NCBI GenBank assembly: GCA_023415775.1 | Contig: JAEZJM010000025.1 | Coordinates: forward strand, 1 to 64,000 | Source of the DNA: Bacillota bacterium | Lineage (GTDB): Bacteria; Bacillota; Negativicutes; Sporomusales; UBA7701 | Reading direction: 5' to 3' | Length of the DNA: 64,000 bases | Shown: positions 39,522-45,899 of the stretch, piece after piece | How the letters are laid out: the number at the start of each line of letters is the position of its first letter | Position numbering within the stretch: the stretch's first letter is position 1 | Made by a program: the position numbers and the translations under genes | Notes under the pieces: generated by a model | Database searches by the model: none | Told to the model about the DNA's origin: nothing | Seen by the model: only the letters and a program-made list of their open reading frames with translations

Positions 39522-40564
39522 TGGTCACCCATCTCCTCGGCGGTGAAGGGTGGCGGGGATTCGATGGCCTTGGCGGCCAGGGCCTGCAGATCGGCCGCTT
39601 CAGTCTTGCCGATAAAATCGATGACCGCAGAGGCTTCGGCCTTAGTAAGCTTGTTGAGCGGTTTCTTTTTGGTGTAGACGACCAGGGCCTTGATACCTTC
39701 GGCGTCGACGCCCTTGCGCTTGGCGTCGCCAATAATCTTGCCTTCCTGGGCCTCGCTGATATCGTTGGCTCCACGGGCGGGCTTGTCTCCGCCGGCGCCG
39801 CCTCCATCGACGGCAAAGGGGTTGAATTCGGCCTTTTCGTCGCCGGGTTGGGCCTTATGCTTGACCTTCTCCATGCGCTCCTTGCCGTTGCCATCAGCCT
39901 CCTGGCCTTCCAGCCAGGCCTCGAATTCCTCTTCATTCTGGTTGAATACACCGGACAGCCCGGTAGAGGTCAGAGCGGCGGCCACGTAGGCCCGTTTGAT
40001 CGCCATCTTCAGGACGGTGTTCCAAACGTCATAGAGGTCGGGGTTTTCGACGCGGTATTTGGTAAACTCCCCACCTCCGGCTTTCTTGCTCTTGAACGTT
40101 TGGCTCTGCAGCGCGGCCTTGTCGATGCCCCTGGGAAGCTGGCTATCATAAGCCCAGCGGTAACGGTACTTAGATTCGTGCGTGCTGCAGGAGCCTTCGC
40201 CCTCGCCTACCACGACGCCGGTACCTTTGTGGATCATTTGGACGCGAACTGTCGCATCATAGTGGCCGGTGGCAAAATCCTTATGTTCTTCCTTGCTCGC
40301 GATGTGGCGAGCGTAGCCATAGAGGAAACAAAGTTTGTCGGCGCCGGGATTAAGGAGGGTCGGCTTGTCGGTTCCAGGAATGACGCCGTAATCCTGCCCT
40401 TCAACCATGACGTCCTTGATAAACTGCTGCACGAGGATGAGCTTGGCTTTCAGATCATCCAGGTTGCGCTTCATTTCGATGGCGCTGCCGGCGGAGGAAA
40501 TATCCGCGAAATCGCCAGCCTGCCTTGTGGCAAGGGCCATAGAGCCGTCGGTTTTGATATCCAT
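39518..40564 (-). CDS. putative phage single-strand annealing / recombination protein
   Basis: 348 residues. The core V-E-G-Q-D-Y-G-V-I-P-G-T and T-L-L-N-P-G-A-D-K-L belongs to a phage family found beside recombination nucleases and thought to anneal single strands; the C-terminal 100 residues have a Gly/Lys hinge and a small helical domain. Gene order with SbcCD-like genes supports a recombination role. The annealase call is inference. Confidence 0.55.
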   Translation of the reverse strand: MDIKTDGSMALATRQAGDFADISSAGSAIEMKRNLDDLKAKLILVQQFIKDVMVEGQDYGVIPGTDKPTLLNPGADKLCFLYGYARHIASKEEHKDFATGHYDATVRVQMIHKGTGVVVGEGEGSCSTHESKYRYRWAYDSQLPRGIDKAALQSQTFKSKKAGGGEFTKYRVENPDLYDVWNTVLKMAIKRAYVAAALTSTGLSGVFNQNEEEFEAWLEGQEADGNGKERMEKVKHKAQPGDEKAEFNPFAVDGGGAGGDKPARGANDISEAQEGKIIGDAKRKGVDAEGIKALVVYTKKKPLNKLTKAEASAVIDFIGKTEAADLQALAAKAIESPPPFTAEEMGDQ

Positions 40565-40780
40565 TTACGCTACACCCTTTCGTTTTTTATTGTCGGGCAG
40601 CTCCTCGTTGATCTTATCTGCGATCAGCTGGAGCTGCTCAGCGCTGGCCGCGATCTCGATGCTGCCGATCTTGAGTTCGAAGATCTGCTGCTCGAATATC
40701 CAACTGAACTTTTCCTTGACTTCCGGCGTCAGCGGCTTGGCCGGGTCAATCTCGGCGTGTGCGAACACCATGTGGGTCAT
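40565..40780 (-). CDS. 71-residue phage protein
   Basis: Small mixed protein: F-A-H-A-E-I-D-P-A-K-P-L, F-S-W-I-F-E-Q-Q-I-F-E-L, then an A-E-Q-L-Q-L-I-A helix and basic end. One base after the annealase-like ATG region and overlapping the next gene by 4 bp. No family recognised. Confidence 0.55.
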   Translation of the reverse strand: MTHMVFAHAEIDPAKPLTPEVKEKFSWIFEQQIFELKIGSIEIAASAEQLQLIADKINEELPDNKKRKGVA

Positions 40781-41025
40781 GCCGCCGTCTCCTTCTCCCC
40801 AATCCGCGCCCTGATGATCTCCATGAGCACCCGGGCGAAAGCGGCATGATACTCGCTCTTCTCAGCCATGTAGGCGCACCGGGCACTCACCAGCCCCTCC
40901 AGGGGCATCCGTTCGAAGTGGCCGCGGAATTGTTGGGCAACAAGATAACCGGCCTCATATTGAGCGCTGGTTTGCAGCCTTTTCTCGTGGAGCCGGTCGA
41001 AGTATTTTAGCGTTAGTTTGGGCAT
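40777..41025 (-). CDS. 82-residue helical phage protein
   Basis: ATG 41025 is 8 nt after AAGGAGG; an ATG at 41031 is too close. Contains Y-F-D-R-L-H-E-K-R-L-Q, an A-R-C-A-Y-M-A-E-K-S-E-Y helix and I-I-R-A-R-I at the end. An 8-bp inverted repeat (ACCGCCAG/CTGGCGGT) lies 17 bp upstream of its ribosome-binding site and may regulate it. Function unknown. Confidence 0.5.
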   Translation of the reverse strand: MPKLTLKYFDRLHEKRLQTSAQYEAGYLVAQQFRGHFERMPLEGLVSARCAYMAEKSEYHAAFARVLMEIIRARIGEKETAA

Positions 41026-41041
41026 TGTCATAGCCTCCTTG

Positions 41042-41074
41042 ACCGCCAGCAGAGCCTTATGGTATACTGGCGGT
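41042..41074. promoter_or_regulatory. inverted repeat upstream of the 41025 gene
   Basis: ACCGCCAG (41042-41049) and CTGGCGGT (41067-41074), 17 nt apart, an 8-bp perfect inverted repeat directly upstream of AAGGAGG. Could be an operator or a hairpin affecting translation. Confidence 0.5.
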
Positions 41075-41090
41075 AAGATTTGAATTCGGT

Positions 41091-41627
41091 TTAACCGTGA
41101 GCCGCCCGCGTTGCCGCGCAGGTGGTTTTTTCTTTTTGTAGCAGGCATTTCTGGATGATATCGAGCCCGAACTGTGCTTCCAGGTTAACCAGCAACTCAA
41201 ACTTCCAGCGGATATCCTCGCAGACTTCGTGGGCCGCTTTTTCGAGGAACTTCCGGGCATCAGGAGTAAGGTCCCCAGGGCCCCGAGCGTCTAGCAGGAT
41301 CCTCGGCAGCGATTTCACCGCAACATCGGCCTCCTCGTCCTCGATCATCACATGCTGCAAGACGCTTTGTATGTGCCGGTCACCTTCCGGCCGGTCGAAC
41401 ACCCGGTAGTCGGTGCCCTCCAGGGCCACCGCCAGTCCGAACAGCAGGTTCTCCCCCGCCAGCTTCTGCCGCGCCTGCGTGGGGATGGCCCTACCGGCCG
41501 TCACGACTTTGTAAAGGGAGTCGACCGAGTAACAGACCTTACTTGCCAGCGCTTTAGGCGGGAAACCTTTGTCGGTCAGGACAGTCATCGCCTGGTCAAA
41601 CATGGCGGCCACAGCGTTTTGTCGCAT
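41091..41627 (-). CDS. phage DNA-binding regulator-like protein
   Basis: 178 residues from ATG 41627 after AAAGGAGGTG. The N-terminal 60 residues (F-P-P-K-A-L-A-S-K-V-C-Y-S-V-D-S-L-Y-K) read as a helix-turn-helix; the rest is helical and acidic with R-I-L-L-D-A-R-G-P. Looks like a phage early regulator; the partner is unknown. Confidence 0.5.
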   Translation of the reverse strand: MRQNAVAAMFDQAMTVLTDKGFPPKALASKVCYSVDSLYKVVTAGRAIPTQARQKLAGENLLFGLAVALEGTDYRVFDRPEGDRHIQSVLQHVMIEDEEADVAVKSLPRILLDARGPGDLTPDARKFLEKAAHEVCEDIRWKFELLVNLEAQFGLDIIQKCLLQKEKTTCAATRAAHG

Positions 41628-41742
41628 CCAATCACCTCCTTTCTGTCCAATTTTGCCGCTAGAATCGGACACAGCGGCCATGCTACTATGAAATCAACCT
41701 CTCCTACTCCCGCCTGTCCCCCTCAAGGGCAGGCTATCTTTT

Positions 41743-41880
41743 TCACCGCAGCGCCGCCAGGATAACATGAGCGGCGAAGTATACCGATGCCAGCCACAAT
41801 GCCACACAGATGATGATCTTTTCCCAGTTGAGGCGGCGTTTAGCCTGAGGTATGGGGATGTTGATCTCGTAGCAGATCAT
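41743..41880 (-). CDS. 45-residue single-pass membrane protein
   Basis: ATG 41880 follows GGAGGCGTGACC, 2 bp after the upstream stop. Polar start (I-C-Y-E-I-N-I-P-I-P) then one transmembrane helix (I-I-I-C-V-A-L-W-L-A-S-V-Y-F-A-A). Might be a membrane-located early protein or a small holin-like factor; nothing more can be said. Confidence 0.5.
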   Translation of the reverse strand: MICYEINIPIPQAKRRLNWEKIIICVALWLASVYFAAHVILAALR

Positions 41881-41882
41881 GG

Positions 41883-42041
41883 TCACGCCTCCTTCTTTTG
41901 CAGGGTTATGTAGGGCTTTTGGCAATCGTACGGCTCACGGCAGACCGGCACAACGCGCTTCTGCCGGCTATCCCACATCAGGTGGTAGTTGGAGCCGCTG
42001 AGTTTTCTGCCACAAGTGGCGCACTTCTTCGCTTTGGACAC
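41883..42041 (-). CDS. 52-residue zinc-binding phage protein
   Basis: GTG 42041 lies 8 nt after GGAGG; stop at 41883. C-A-T-C-G-R-K-L ... C-R-E-P-Y-D-C gives two cysteine pairs, an A20/An1-like or treble-clef pattern similar to the other tiny zinc proteins here. Packed tightly between neighbours. Confidence 0.55.
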   Translation of the reverse strand: MSKAKKCATCGRKLSGSNYHLMWDSRQKRVVPVCREPYDCQKPYITLQKKEA

Positions 42042-42161
42042 AGTATCAGCCTCCGGTTCTCAAAATTAGGTGATGTAGCCGCCTTTGGCGCGGTGCCAGG
42101 CTTACGGGGCCGGCAGTCAGGGTATCCGCAGCGGCGGCGCGTGGCTGGTTACCTCCTTTCC

Positions 42162-42920
42162 TTATCCGGCCTCAGTCACGTATTTAATGGTCATCTCCTT
42201 GACGATCGCGCCGTATATCTCTTTGAGCCGCCGGTCCGACTCGATCACATCCATCCTGCTCAGCGAATCCAGCCTGCTCTTGGTCGCCCCGCGGTCCTGC
42301 ATCCGCTGTCTGAGGTTGCGCAGCCGGGCGTTGAGGTCGCAGCCGGCCCGCTCGGCCAGGATGTCATAGGACTCGTTGCGCGTCGCCCGGTAGTCGCCGG
42401 CGGTGGCCTTCGCGATCTTGTTGATCATGCGGTTGATGTCGTCCCGCCAGCTGTCGTCGCGGTGGAGGATGGTGTCGCGGACCAGCGTCAGGTTGCGCTC
42501 GACGGTTTCGGTGCGGGCCTCGAGCGCCAGCATCTTCTGCTCCTGCTCGGCCTGTTGGTTGGCGATCGCCGCGATCAGTTGCGCCGGGGTCATGTCGGGA
42601 AGCCGGTAAATCCCGGTGCGGCGGATCGCCGGCAGAATCTCATCGGCGACCTTTGCCTGAAAAGCCTCGGCGGTTTCGTTCCTGGCCTTCATCGCCAGGC
42701 GGTAGAAGATGTTTTCGGGGATAAAGCCGTCTTTCCCAACTTGTTGGGAAAACCCGATTTCTCCGATGTACTGGTATACTGCGGCCCATCGGATGTACTC
42801 AGTGCCGCCTTTCTCTTGAGTAAATCCAAGCCCACGTGCCACGTCCTCAAGATTCAGCCAAGCCGTACCCTCTTTGTCGATGTAGCCCCTGACGTCGGAA
42901 ATTGTGATAAGGTTGCTCAC
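42162..42920 (-). CDS. Bro-N / ORF6C-type antirepressor
   Basis: 252 residues from GTG 42920 after GGAGGGAAA. The first 110 residues are the Bro-N DNA-binding domain (W-L-N-L-E-D-V-A-R-G-L-G-F, I-R-W-A-A-V-Y-Q-Y-I, R-L-A-M-K-A-R-N-E-T-A-E-A-F) and the second half is a coiled coil with an ORF6C-like C-terminus (Y-D-I-L-A-E-R-A-G-C-D-L-N-A-R-L). Such proteins counteract the lysogenic repressor or control lytic genes. A 120-bp gap upstream of the next gene holds no clear promoter. Confidence 0.8.
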   Translation of the reverse strand: MSNLITISDVRGYIDKEGTAWLNLEDVARGLGFTQEKGGTEYIRWAAVYQYIGEIGFSQQVGKDGFIPENIFYRLAMKARNETAEAFQAKVADEILPAIRRTGIYRLPDMTPAQLIAAIANQQAEQEQKMLALEARTETVERNLTLVRDTILHRDDSWRDDINRMINKIAKATAGDYRATRNESYDILAERAGCDLNARLRNLRQRMQDRGATKSRLDSLSRMDVIESDRRLKEIYGAIVKEMTIKYVTEAG

Positions 42921-42931
42921 CGATTTCCCTC

Positions 42932-43219
42932 CTAACAGCCTTTTTTCAGCGCCTCCAGGCGAGCCAGAAAATCCATTTGTGCTCTCCGTGCCTTCCGCGG
43001 CGTTTGAACGTATACGGGTTGTCGCTGCTTTTTATGCCCTGCAAATGTCGCGGCCCGCTCTTGCAGCACCGTCAAGGCAGCCTCCACATCGATGCGGAAT
43101 CCGCGCCGGGTCCGCTCGTTTGGTATGATCTGCTGTGAGCAGAGCTTACGGACTTCTTTCACCGGTAGGCCGCTGATCTCGGCAAACCTGCTGGGATACG
43201 CGAATGCGGGATAGTCCAC
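42932..43219 (-). CDS. excisionase-like helix-turn-helix protein
   Basis: 95 residues from GTG 43219 after AGGAGGTGC. The first half (Y-P-S-R-F-A-E-I-S-G-L-P-V-K-E-V-R-K-L) reads like a winged-helix/MerR-type excisionase domain; the second half is basic (R-A-A-T-F-A-G-H-K-K). It is the first gene of the leftward operon. May work with the integrase to excise the prophage. Confidence 0.6.
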   Translation of the reverse strand: MDYPAFAYPSRFAEISGLPVKEVRKLCSQQIIPNERTRRGFRIDVEAALTVLQERAATFAGHKKQRQPVYVQTPRKARRAQMDFLARLEALKKGC

Positions 43220-43321
43220 GGTAGCACCTCCTGGGCAAGTCGAGTTCCATTGTAGCCTCGGCTAACGGGGGATTGCCAAAAAAATCCGCCCAAACACACG
43301 ATTTCCTTAAAAAAAATTTTT

Positions 43322-43336
43322 GTGTCACGGTGACAC
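43322..43336. promoter_or_regulatory. perfect palindrome upstream of the CopG-like gene
   Basis: GTGTCACGGTGACAC, 7-1-7, with a further half-site GTCACC at 43345-43350. The same half-site occurs in the 10-bp arms at 44676-44701. Likely an operator of a dimeric repressor, possibly the CopG/Arc-like protein encoded at 43412. Confidence 0.7.
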
Positions 43337-43411
43337 CTGGCGGCGTCACCTTTTCCCTCGCGGAAATTGACCTGGTATATTTGACCTAAGACGAAGCCGA
43401 GGAGGCCCGCC

Positions 43412-43621
43412 ATGGTCAGCAAACTACCGAGAATACAAGTCCGGTTAGACCAGCCGTATCTGGATAAGCTATGCGTTATAGCCTTCCGGAATATCCGGCC
43501 GTCTGTCAACGACCAGATAAGGGCCATTCTGATTCGCTATGTCAATGCTTACGAAACGAGCCATTGCGAGATCACCGAGGCGGACATTGCCGCTTTGCCC
43601 GATGATTGGAAGCGAAGTTAG
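43412..43621 (+). CDS. CopG/Arc-like ribbon-helix-helix protein
   Basis: 69 residues from ATG 43412 after GAGGAGG. I-Q-V-R-L-D-Q-P-Y-L-D-K-L is the DNA-binding beta strand and first helix, S-V-N-D-Q-I-R-A-I-L-I-R-Y the second. It is read rightward and ends 7 bp from the end of the convergent Cro-like gene. It may bind the palindromes nearby and act as an additional switch regulator. Confidence 0.75.
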   Translation: MVSKLPRIQVRLDQPYLDKLCVIAFRNIRPSVNDQIRAILIRYVNAYETSHCEITEADIAALPDDWKRS

Positions 43622-43627
43622 GCAGCG

Positions 43628-43834
43628 TTATCCCGCCTTCTCCGTTGCTGGCTGCTCTCCCATGAGCTCGGGCACTGTGACGCCGAGAGCGCCGGCGAGA
43701 TTCTTCAGAATCGGCCAAGTAGCGTTTTTCAGCCCACGCTCAAGCCTCGATATGTGAGCCTGAGAAACCCCAGACAGTTTTGCCAGCTCATCCTGGTTAA
43801 GGCCTTTGGCCTTTCTGAGTGCTTCGAGTTTCAA
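43628..43834 (-). CDS. Cro-like HTH (XRE family) regulator
   Basis: 68 residues from a TTG start at 43834: the apparent ATG GAGGTG at 43849 is actually the GGAGGTGA ribosome-binding site. Classic XRE domain: L-N-Q-D-E-L-A-K-L-S-G-V-S-Q-A-H-I-S-R-L-E-R-G. Its promoter (TATAAT 43858-43863, TTGACA 43881-43886) is of consensus strength and lies between GGCATATAT half-sites bound presumably by both this protein and the repressor. Likely the lytic-side switch gene. Confidence 0.82.
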   Translation of the reverse strand: MKLEALRKAKGLNQDELAKLSGVSQAHISRLERGLKNATWPILKNLAGALGVTVPELMGEQPATEKAG

Positions 43835-43857
43835 TTCTGTCACCTCCATCTACTGCC

Positions 43858-43886
43858 ATTATATCCATAACGGCATATATTGTCAA
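43858..43886 (-). promoter_or_regulatory. consensus early (lytic) promoter
   Basis: On the minus strand TTGACA (43886-43881), 17-nt spacer, TATAAT (43863-43858). The start of transcription would be near 43851, only a few bases upstream of the ribosome-binding site of the Cro-like gene. Spacer includes a GGCATATAT-type half-site. Confidence 0.82.
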
Positions 43887-43903
43887 TCCACTTCGGCATA
43901 TAT

Positions 43904-43931
43904 TTGAAAAAATATTTACGTGTGTTACAAT
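43904..43931 (+). promoter_or_regulatory. repressor promoter with operators
   Basis: TTGAAA (43904-43909), 16-nt spacer, TACAAT (43926-43931) for the rightward repressor gene. Direct GGCATATATT copies at 43872 and 43894 (+ strand) and a GGAATATATG near 43940 surround the two divergent promoters, a typical lambda-like control region. Confidence 0.6.
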
Positions 43932-43960
43932 GCCTTTAGGAATATATGTGGGGTGCTATT

Positions 43961-44407
43961 GTGAATATAGGCAAACGAATTATCGAGCTACGAGAGGCAA
44001 AAGGGTGGTCTCAATACCGTCTATATAAAGAGGCAAATATCGGTCAATCTACATTGAGCCGAATTGAGGCAAATAAAAAAGTGCCTAACACAGCAACTCT
44101 TCGAAAAATAGCCTCTGCCCTCGGCGTATCCATGGCCGAGTTTGATGAACACGACGCCTTAGCGCAGCGCTTCAGCTTTATGTTTAAGGACGATAATAAC
44201 AAGCCTTCAGCCCTTCATGCTCTCGGGTTGGCCGAAGCTGAGGCAATGCCTAAAACGGATAAAGAAAAAGCCGCCCTTGAGCGGCTAAAAGCAATGCCGA
44301 CTGATGAACAGCAGCGGCGCATATTCGAAAAATACAAAAGCCTCTCGCCCGAACAGCGAAAGGCTATTGATGTGATTATTCAGTCTCTTGCTCCATCTCA
44401 GCAATAA
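43961..44407 (+). CDS. CI-like lysogenic repressor (XRE HTH)
   Basis: 148 residues from GTG 43961 after GGGGTG. HTH: W-S-Q-Y-R-L-Y-K-E-A-N-I-G-Q-S-T-L-S-R. After a linker the C-terminus is helical and lacks the S24/LexA peptidase motif, so it is not a self-cleaving repressor; control must come from antirepression (Bro-N protein) or another partner. Located opposite the Cro-like gene as the lysogenic switch gene. Last 32 bp overlap a small antisense frame. Confidence 0.8.
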   Translation: MNIGKRIIELREAKGWSQYRLYKEANIGQSTLSRIEANKKVPNTATLRKIASALGVSMAEFDEHDALAQRFSFMFKDDNNKPSALHALGLAEAEAMPKTDKEKAALERLKAMPTDEQQRRIFEKYKSLSPEQRKAIDVIIQSLAPSQQ

Positions 44408-44465
44408 TGTCTGCTAGGACTTGGCGCATTAGTAACCTGATAATATTCTCCGATTCATCTGCCAT
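44376..44465 (-). CDS. 29-residue antisense peptide
   Basis: ATG 44465 with GGAGG 8 nt upstream; ends at 44376, overlapping the repressor 3' end on the other strand. Sequence is acidic and helical (D-E-S-E-N-I-I-R-L-L). Could be translated from an antisense transcript that controls repressor amount, or it could be fortuitous. Confidence 0.3.
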   Translation of the reverse strand: MADESENIIRLLMRQVLADIIAEMEQETE

Positions 44466-44675
44466 AACATGGACCTCCGCAGTAATTTCACGAACATATG
44501 TTCTATAAACATGCTCCTAACTCCTCCCCAAAAAACAACAGCAAATAACGACACTTTCTTGCACAATATATTGTGTTCTACGTCAAACCCTACTCTGGCG
44601 ACATATTTTGACCACCTCCAATGCTAAAATTTGACAAGTTAATAAGATTTTACACCACGTAGCAACAATATGAGA
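44408..44675. other. AT-rich regulatory region with two palindromes
   Basis: Non-coding apart from the small antisense frame. Holds GAACATATGTTC (44492-44503) and CACAATATATTGTG (44562-44575), both perfect palindromes, and TTGACA at 44631 without a clear -10 partner. Together with the arms at 44676-44701 this suggests several operators controlling the cargo genes that follow. Confidence 0.55.
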
Positions 44676-44701
44676 AAGGTGACACATCTCGGTGTCACCT
44701 T
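44676..44701. promoter_or_regulatory. 10-bp inverted repeat before the cargo genes
   Basis: AAGGTGACAC and GTGTCACCTT are 6 nt apart. The inner GTGACAC/GTGTCAC half-sites are identical to the palindrome at 43322-43336. The right arm overlaps TTGACA. It is about 55 bp upstream of the 44756 start codon and is a probable operator. Confidence 0.65.
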
Positions 44702-44755
44702 GACAACGGACACGGCACAGGACAGGCCGTGTTTTATTATGAGGAGGAAGCATTC

Positions 44756-45283
44756 GTGTCATTTAAAATGATAGCTGGGGATTTCCCTGAACATACGAAT
44801 TATCTCGGTTCATTTGGCGCAAGAAAACTAATAACTGGCTGGAATAAAGAACTTGATCTCATCGGCATTGTCAAAAAAGTCGAAGTAATAAATGAGGAAT
44901 CAAAGAAAAGGGTTCTCGGCACCGCCGGGTGGGGTTTTGTAGGTGCAGCAGCTCTTGGTCCCGTTGGCCTGTTAACAGGTGTCTTGGCCGGCGGAAATAA
45001 GAATGAAGTATGTTTTGCGTGTTACCTAAAAGATGGCCGTAAGTTTATGGCTATCGCCGACACAGGTTCGTTTCAAGAAATAGCGGGACTTGCCTTTATG
45101 TATAGCGAAACGGAAAAACGTCCTGCTCTTATTTGCCCTGAATGTAAAAAAGAAGTTGATAAAGACTGGATATTATGTCCTTACTGCAGTATTCGATTAA
45201 AGTGCGGTAATTGCGGAACCCCAATTGAGATAAATTGGAAGTTCTGCCCAAAATGTTCAAGTACAATTCAAAAGGGGGATTAA
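44756..45283 (+). CDS. zinc-ribbon protein with glycine-rich hydrophobic segment (lysogenic cargo)
   Basis: 175 residues from GTG 44756, 8 nt after GAGGAGG; the GTG at 44729 is rejected because it precedes that site. A middle segment (W-G-F-V-G-A-A-A-L-G-P-V-G-L-L-T-G-V) resembles a glycine zipper or membrane-interacting hairpin; C-terminal 50 residues hold four C-x2-C pairs of a double zinc ribbon. AT-rich and expressed alongside the repressor. Candidate superinfection-exclusion or lysogenic-conversion protein; function unproven. Confidence 0.7.
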   Translation: MSFKMIAGDFPEHTNYLGSFGARKLITGWNKELDLIGIVKKVEVINEESKKRVLGTAGWGFVGAAALGPVGLLTGVLAGGNKNEVCFACYLKDGRKFMAIADTGSFQEIAGLAFMYSETEKRPALICPECKKEVDKDWILCPYCSIRLKCGNCGTPIEINWKFCPKCSSTIQKGD

Positions 45284-45284
45284 A

Positions 45285-45878
45285 ATGAATTTCGAAGAAA
45301 GAATCGTGTTCCCTGCGACCAGAATTATATCATTGCTTGCAATTATTCTTTTATGCGTTTTTGCCGTTTATGGGCTCACTATGATTGTCTCTCTTGACCC
45401 CGGAACAAGTGTAAGTTATCAGTCTCTAAAAGGAAAACCTGCTCCAACAGCTTCAACTACCAAGGAGCAAGACGCCTTAGACGGTATATTTCAACCTGAT
45501 AATGTTAAAAAATATGTCGGTAACGATAAGAATATTAAAATTCTTCAGGCGTGGATGGTACAAGTCCCGCAATCGCAAAGACAAGATTTCCTTGATAATA
45601 TGTCACAAGTAATTTCAGCAGCTGAAGCCAATAACGACAACGTTATTAATGTTATAAATAACTACAAAAGCGAAAAACTTAAAAAAATCGCCGGATATGA
45701 ATCCGAAAAACTGATTAACAAAGGAAAGCAGTTTGCTGGGATAATGGTTATTATGAACGCGTTTGTTTTAGCTGTTATGTTTAGCATGGTGCTTGTTTTA
45801 CTAGCGATAGAGCGGCGGGTAAGGGGACAAATTACACCTAATCATGACCTTCCCAATAAAGAATCGGCGAGCGTCTAG
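45285..45878 (+). CDS. two-helix membrane protein (lysogenic cargo)
   Basis: 197 residues starting 1 bp after the zinc-ribbon stop. An N-terminal transmembrane helix (I-I-S-L-L-A-I-I-L-L-C-V-F-A-V), an extracytoplasmic part of about 120 residues and a second helix (V-I-M-N-A-F-V-L-A-V-M-F-S-M-V-L) near 150-170. Low GC compared with the rest. With the preceding gene it forms a pair between repressor and integrase, the usual place of phage cargo such as exclusion systems. Confidence 0.65.
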   Translation: MNFEERIVFPATRIISLLAIILLCVFAVYGLTMIVSLDPGTSVSYQSLKGKPAPTASTTKEQDALDGIFQPDNVKKYVGNDKNIKILQAWMVQVPQSQRQDFLDNMSQVISAAEANNDNVINVINNYKSEKLKKIAGYESEKLINKGKQFAGIMVIMNAFVLAVMFSMVLVLLAIERRVRGQITPNHDLPNKESASV

Positions 45879-45899
45879 TCCCATCCCAAGGAGGCCACC

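Noticed and set aside
41700..41755. Hairpin GCCTGTCCCCCTCAAGGGCAGGC followed by TATCTTTTT as a terminator
   Set aside because: The U-rich side is on the + strand where no gene precedes it; on the minus strand the tail is not U-rich, so its role is unclear.
44700..44740. TTGACA at 44700 as -35 of a promoter for the cargo genes
   Set aside because: No acceptable -10 element follows at 16-18 bp; TATTAT at 44735 is too distant.
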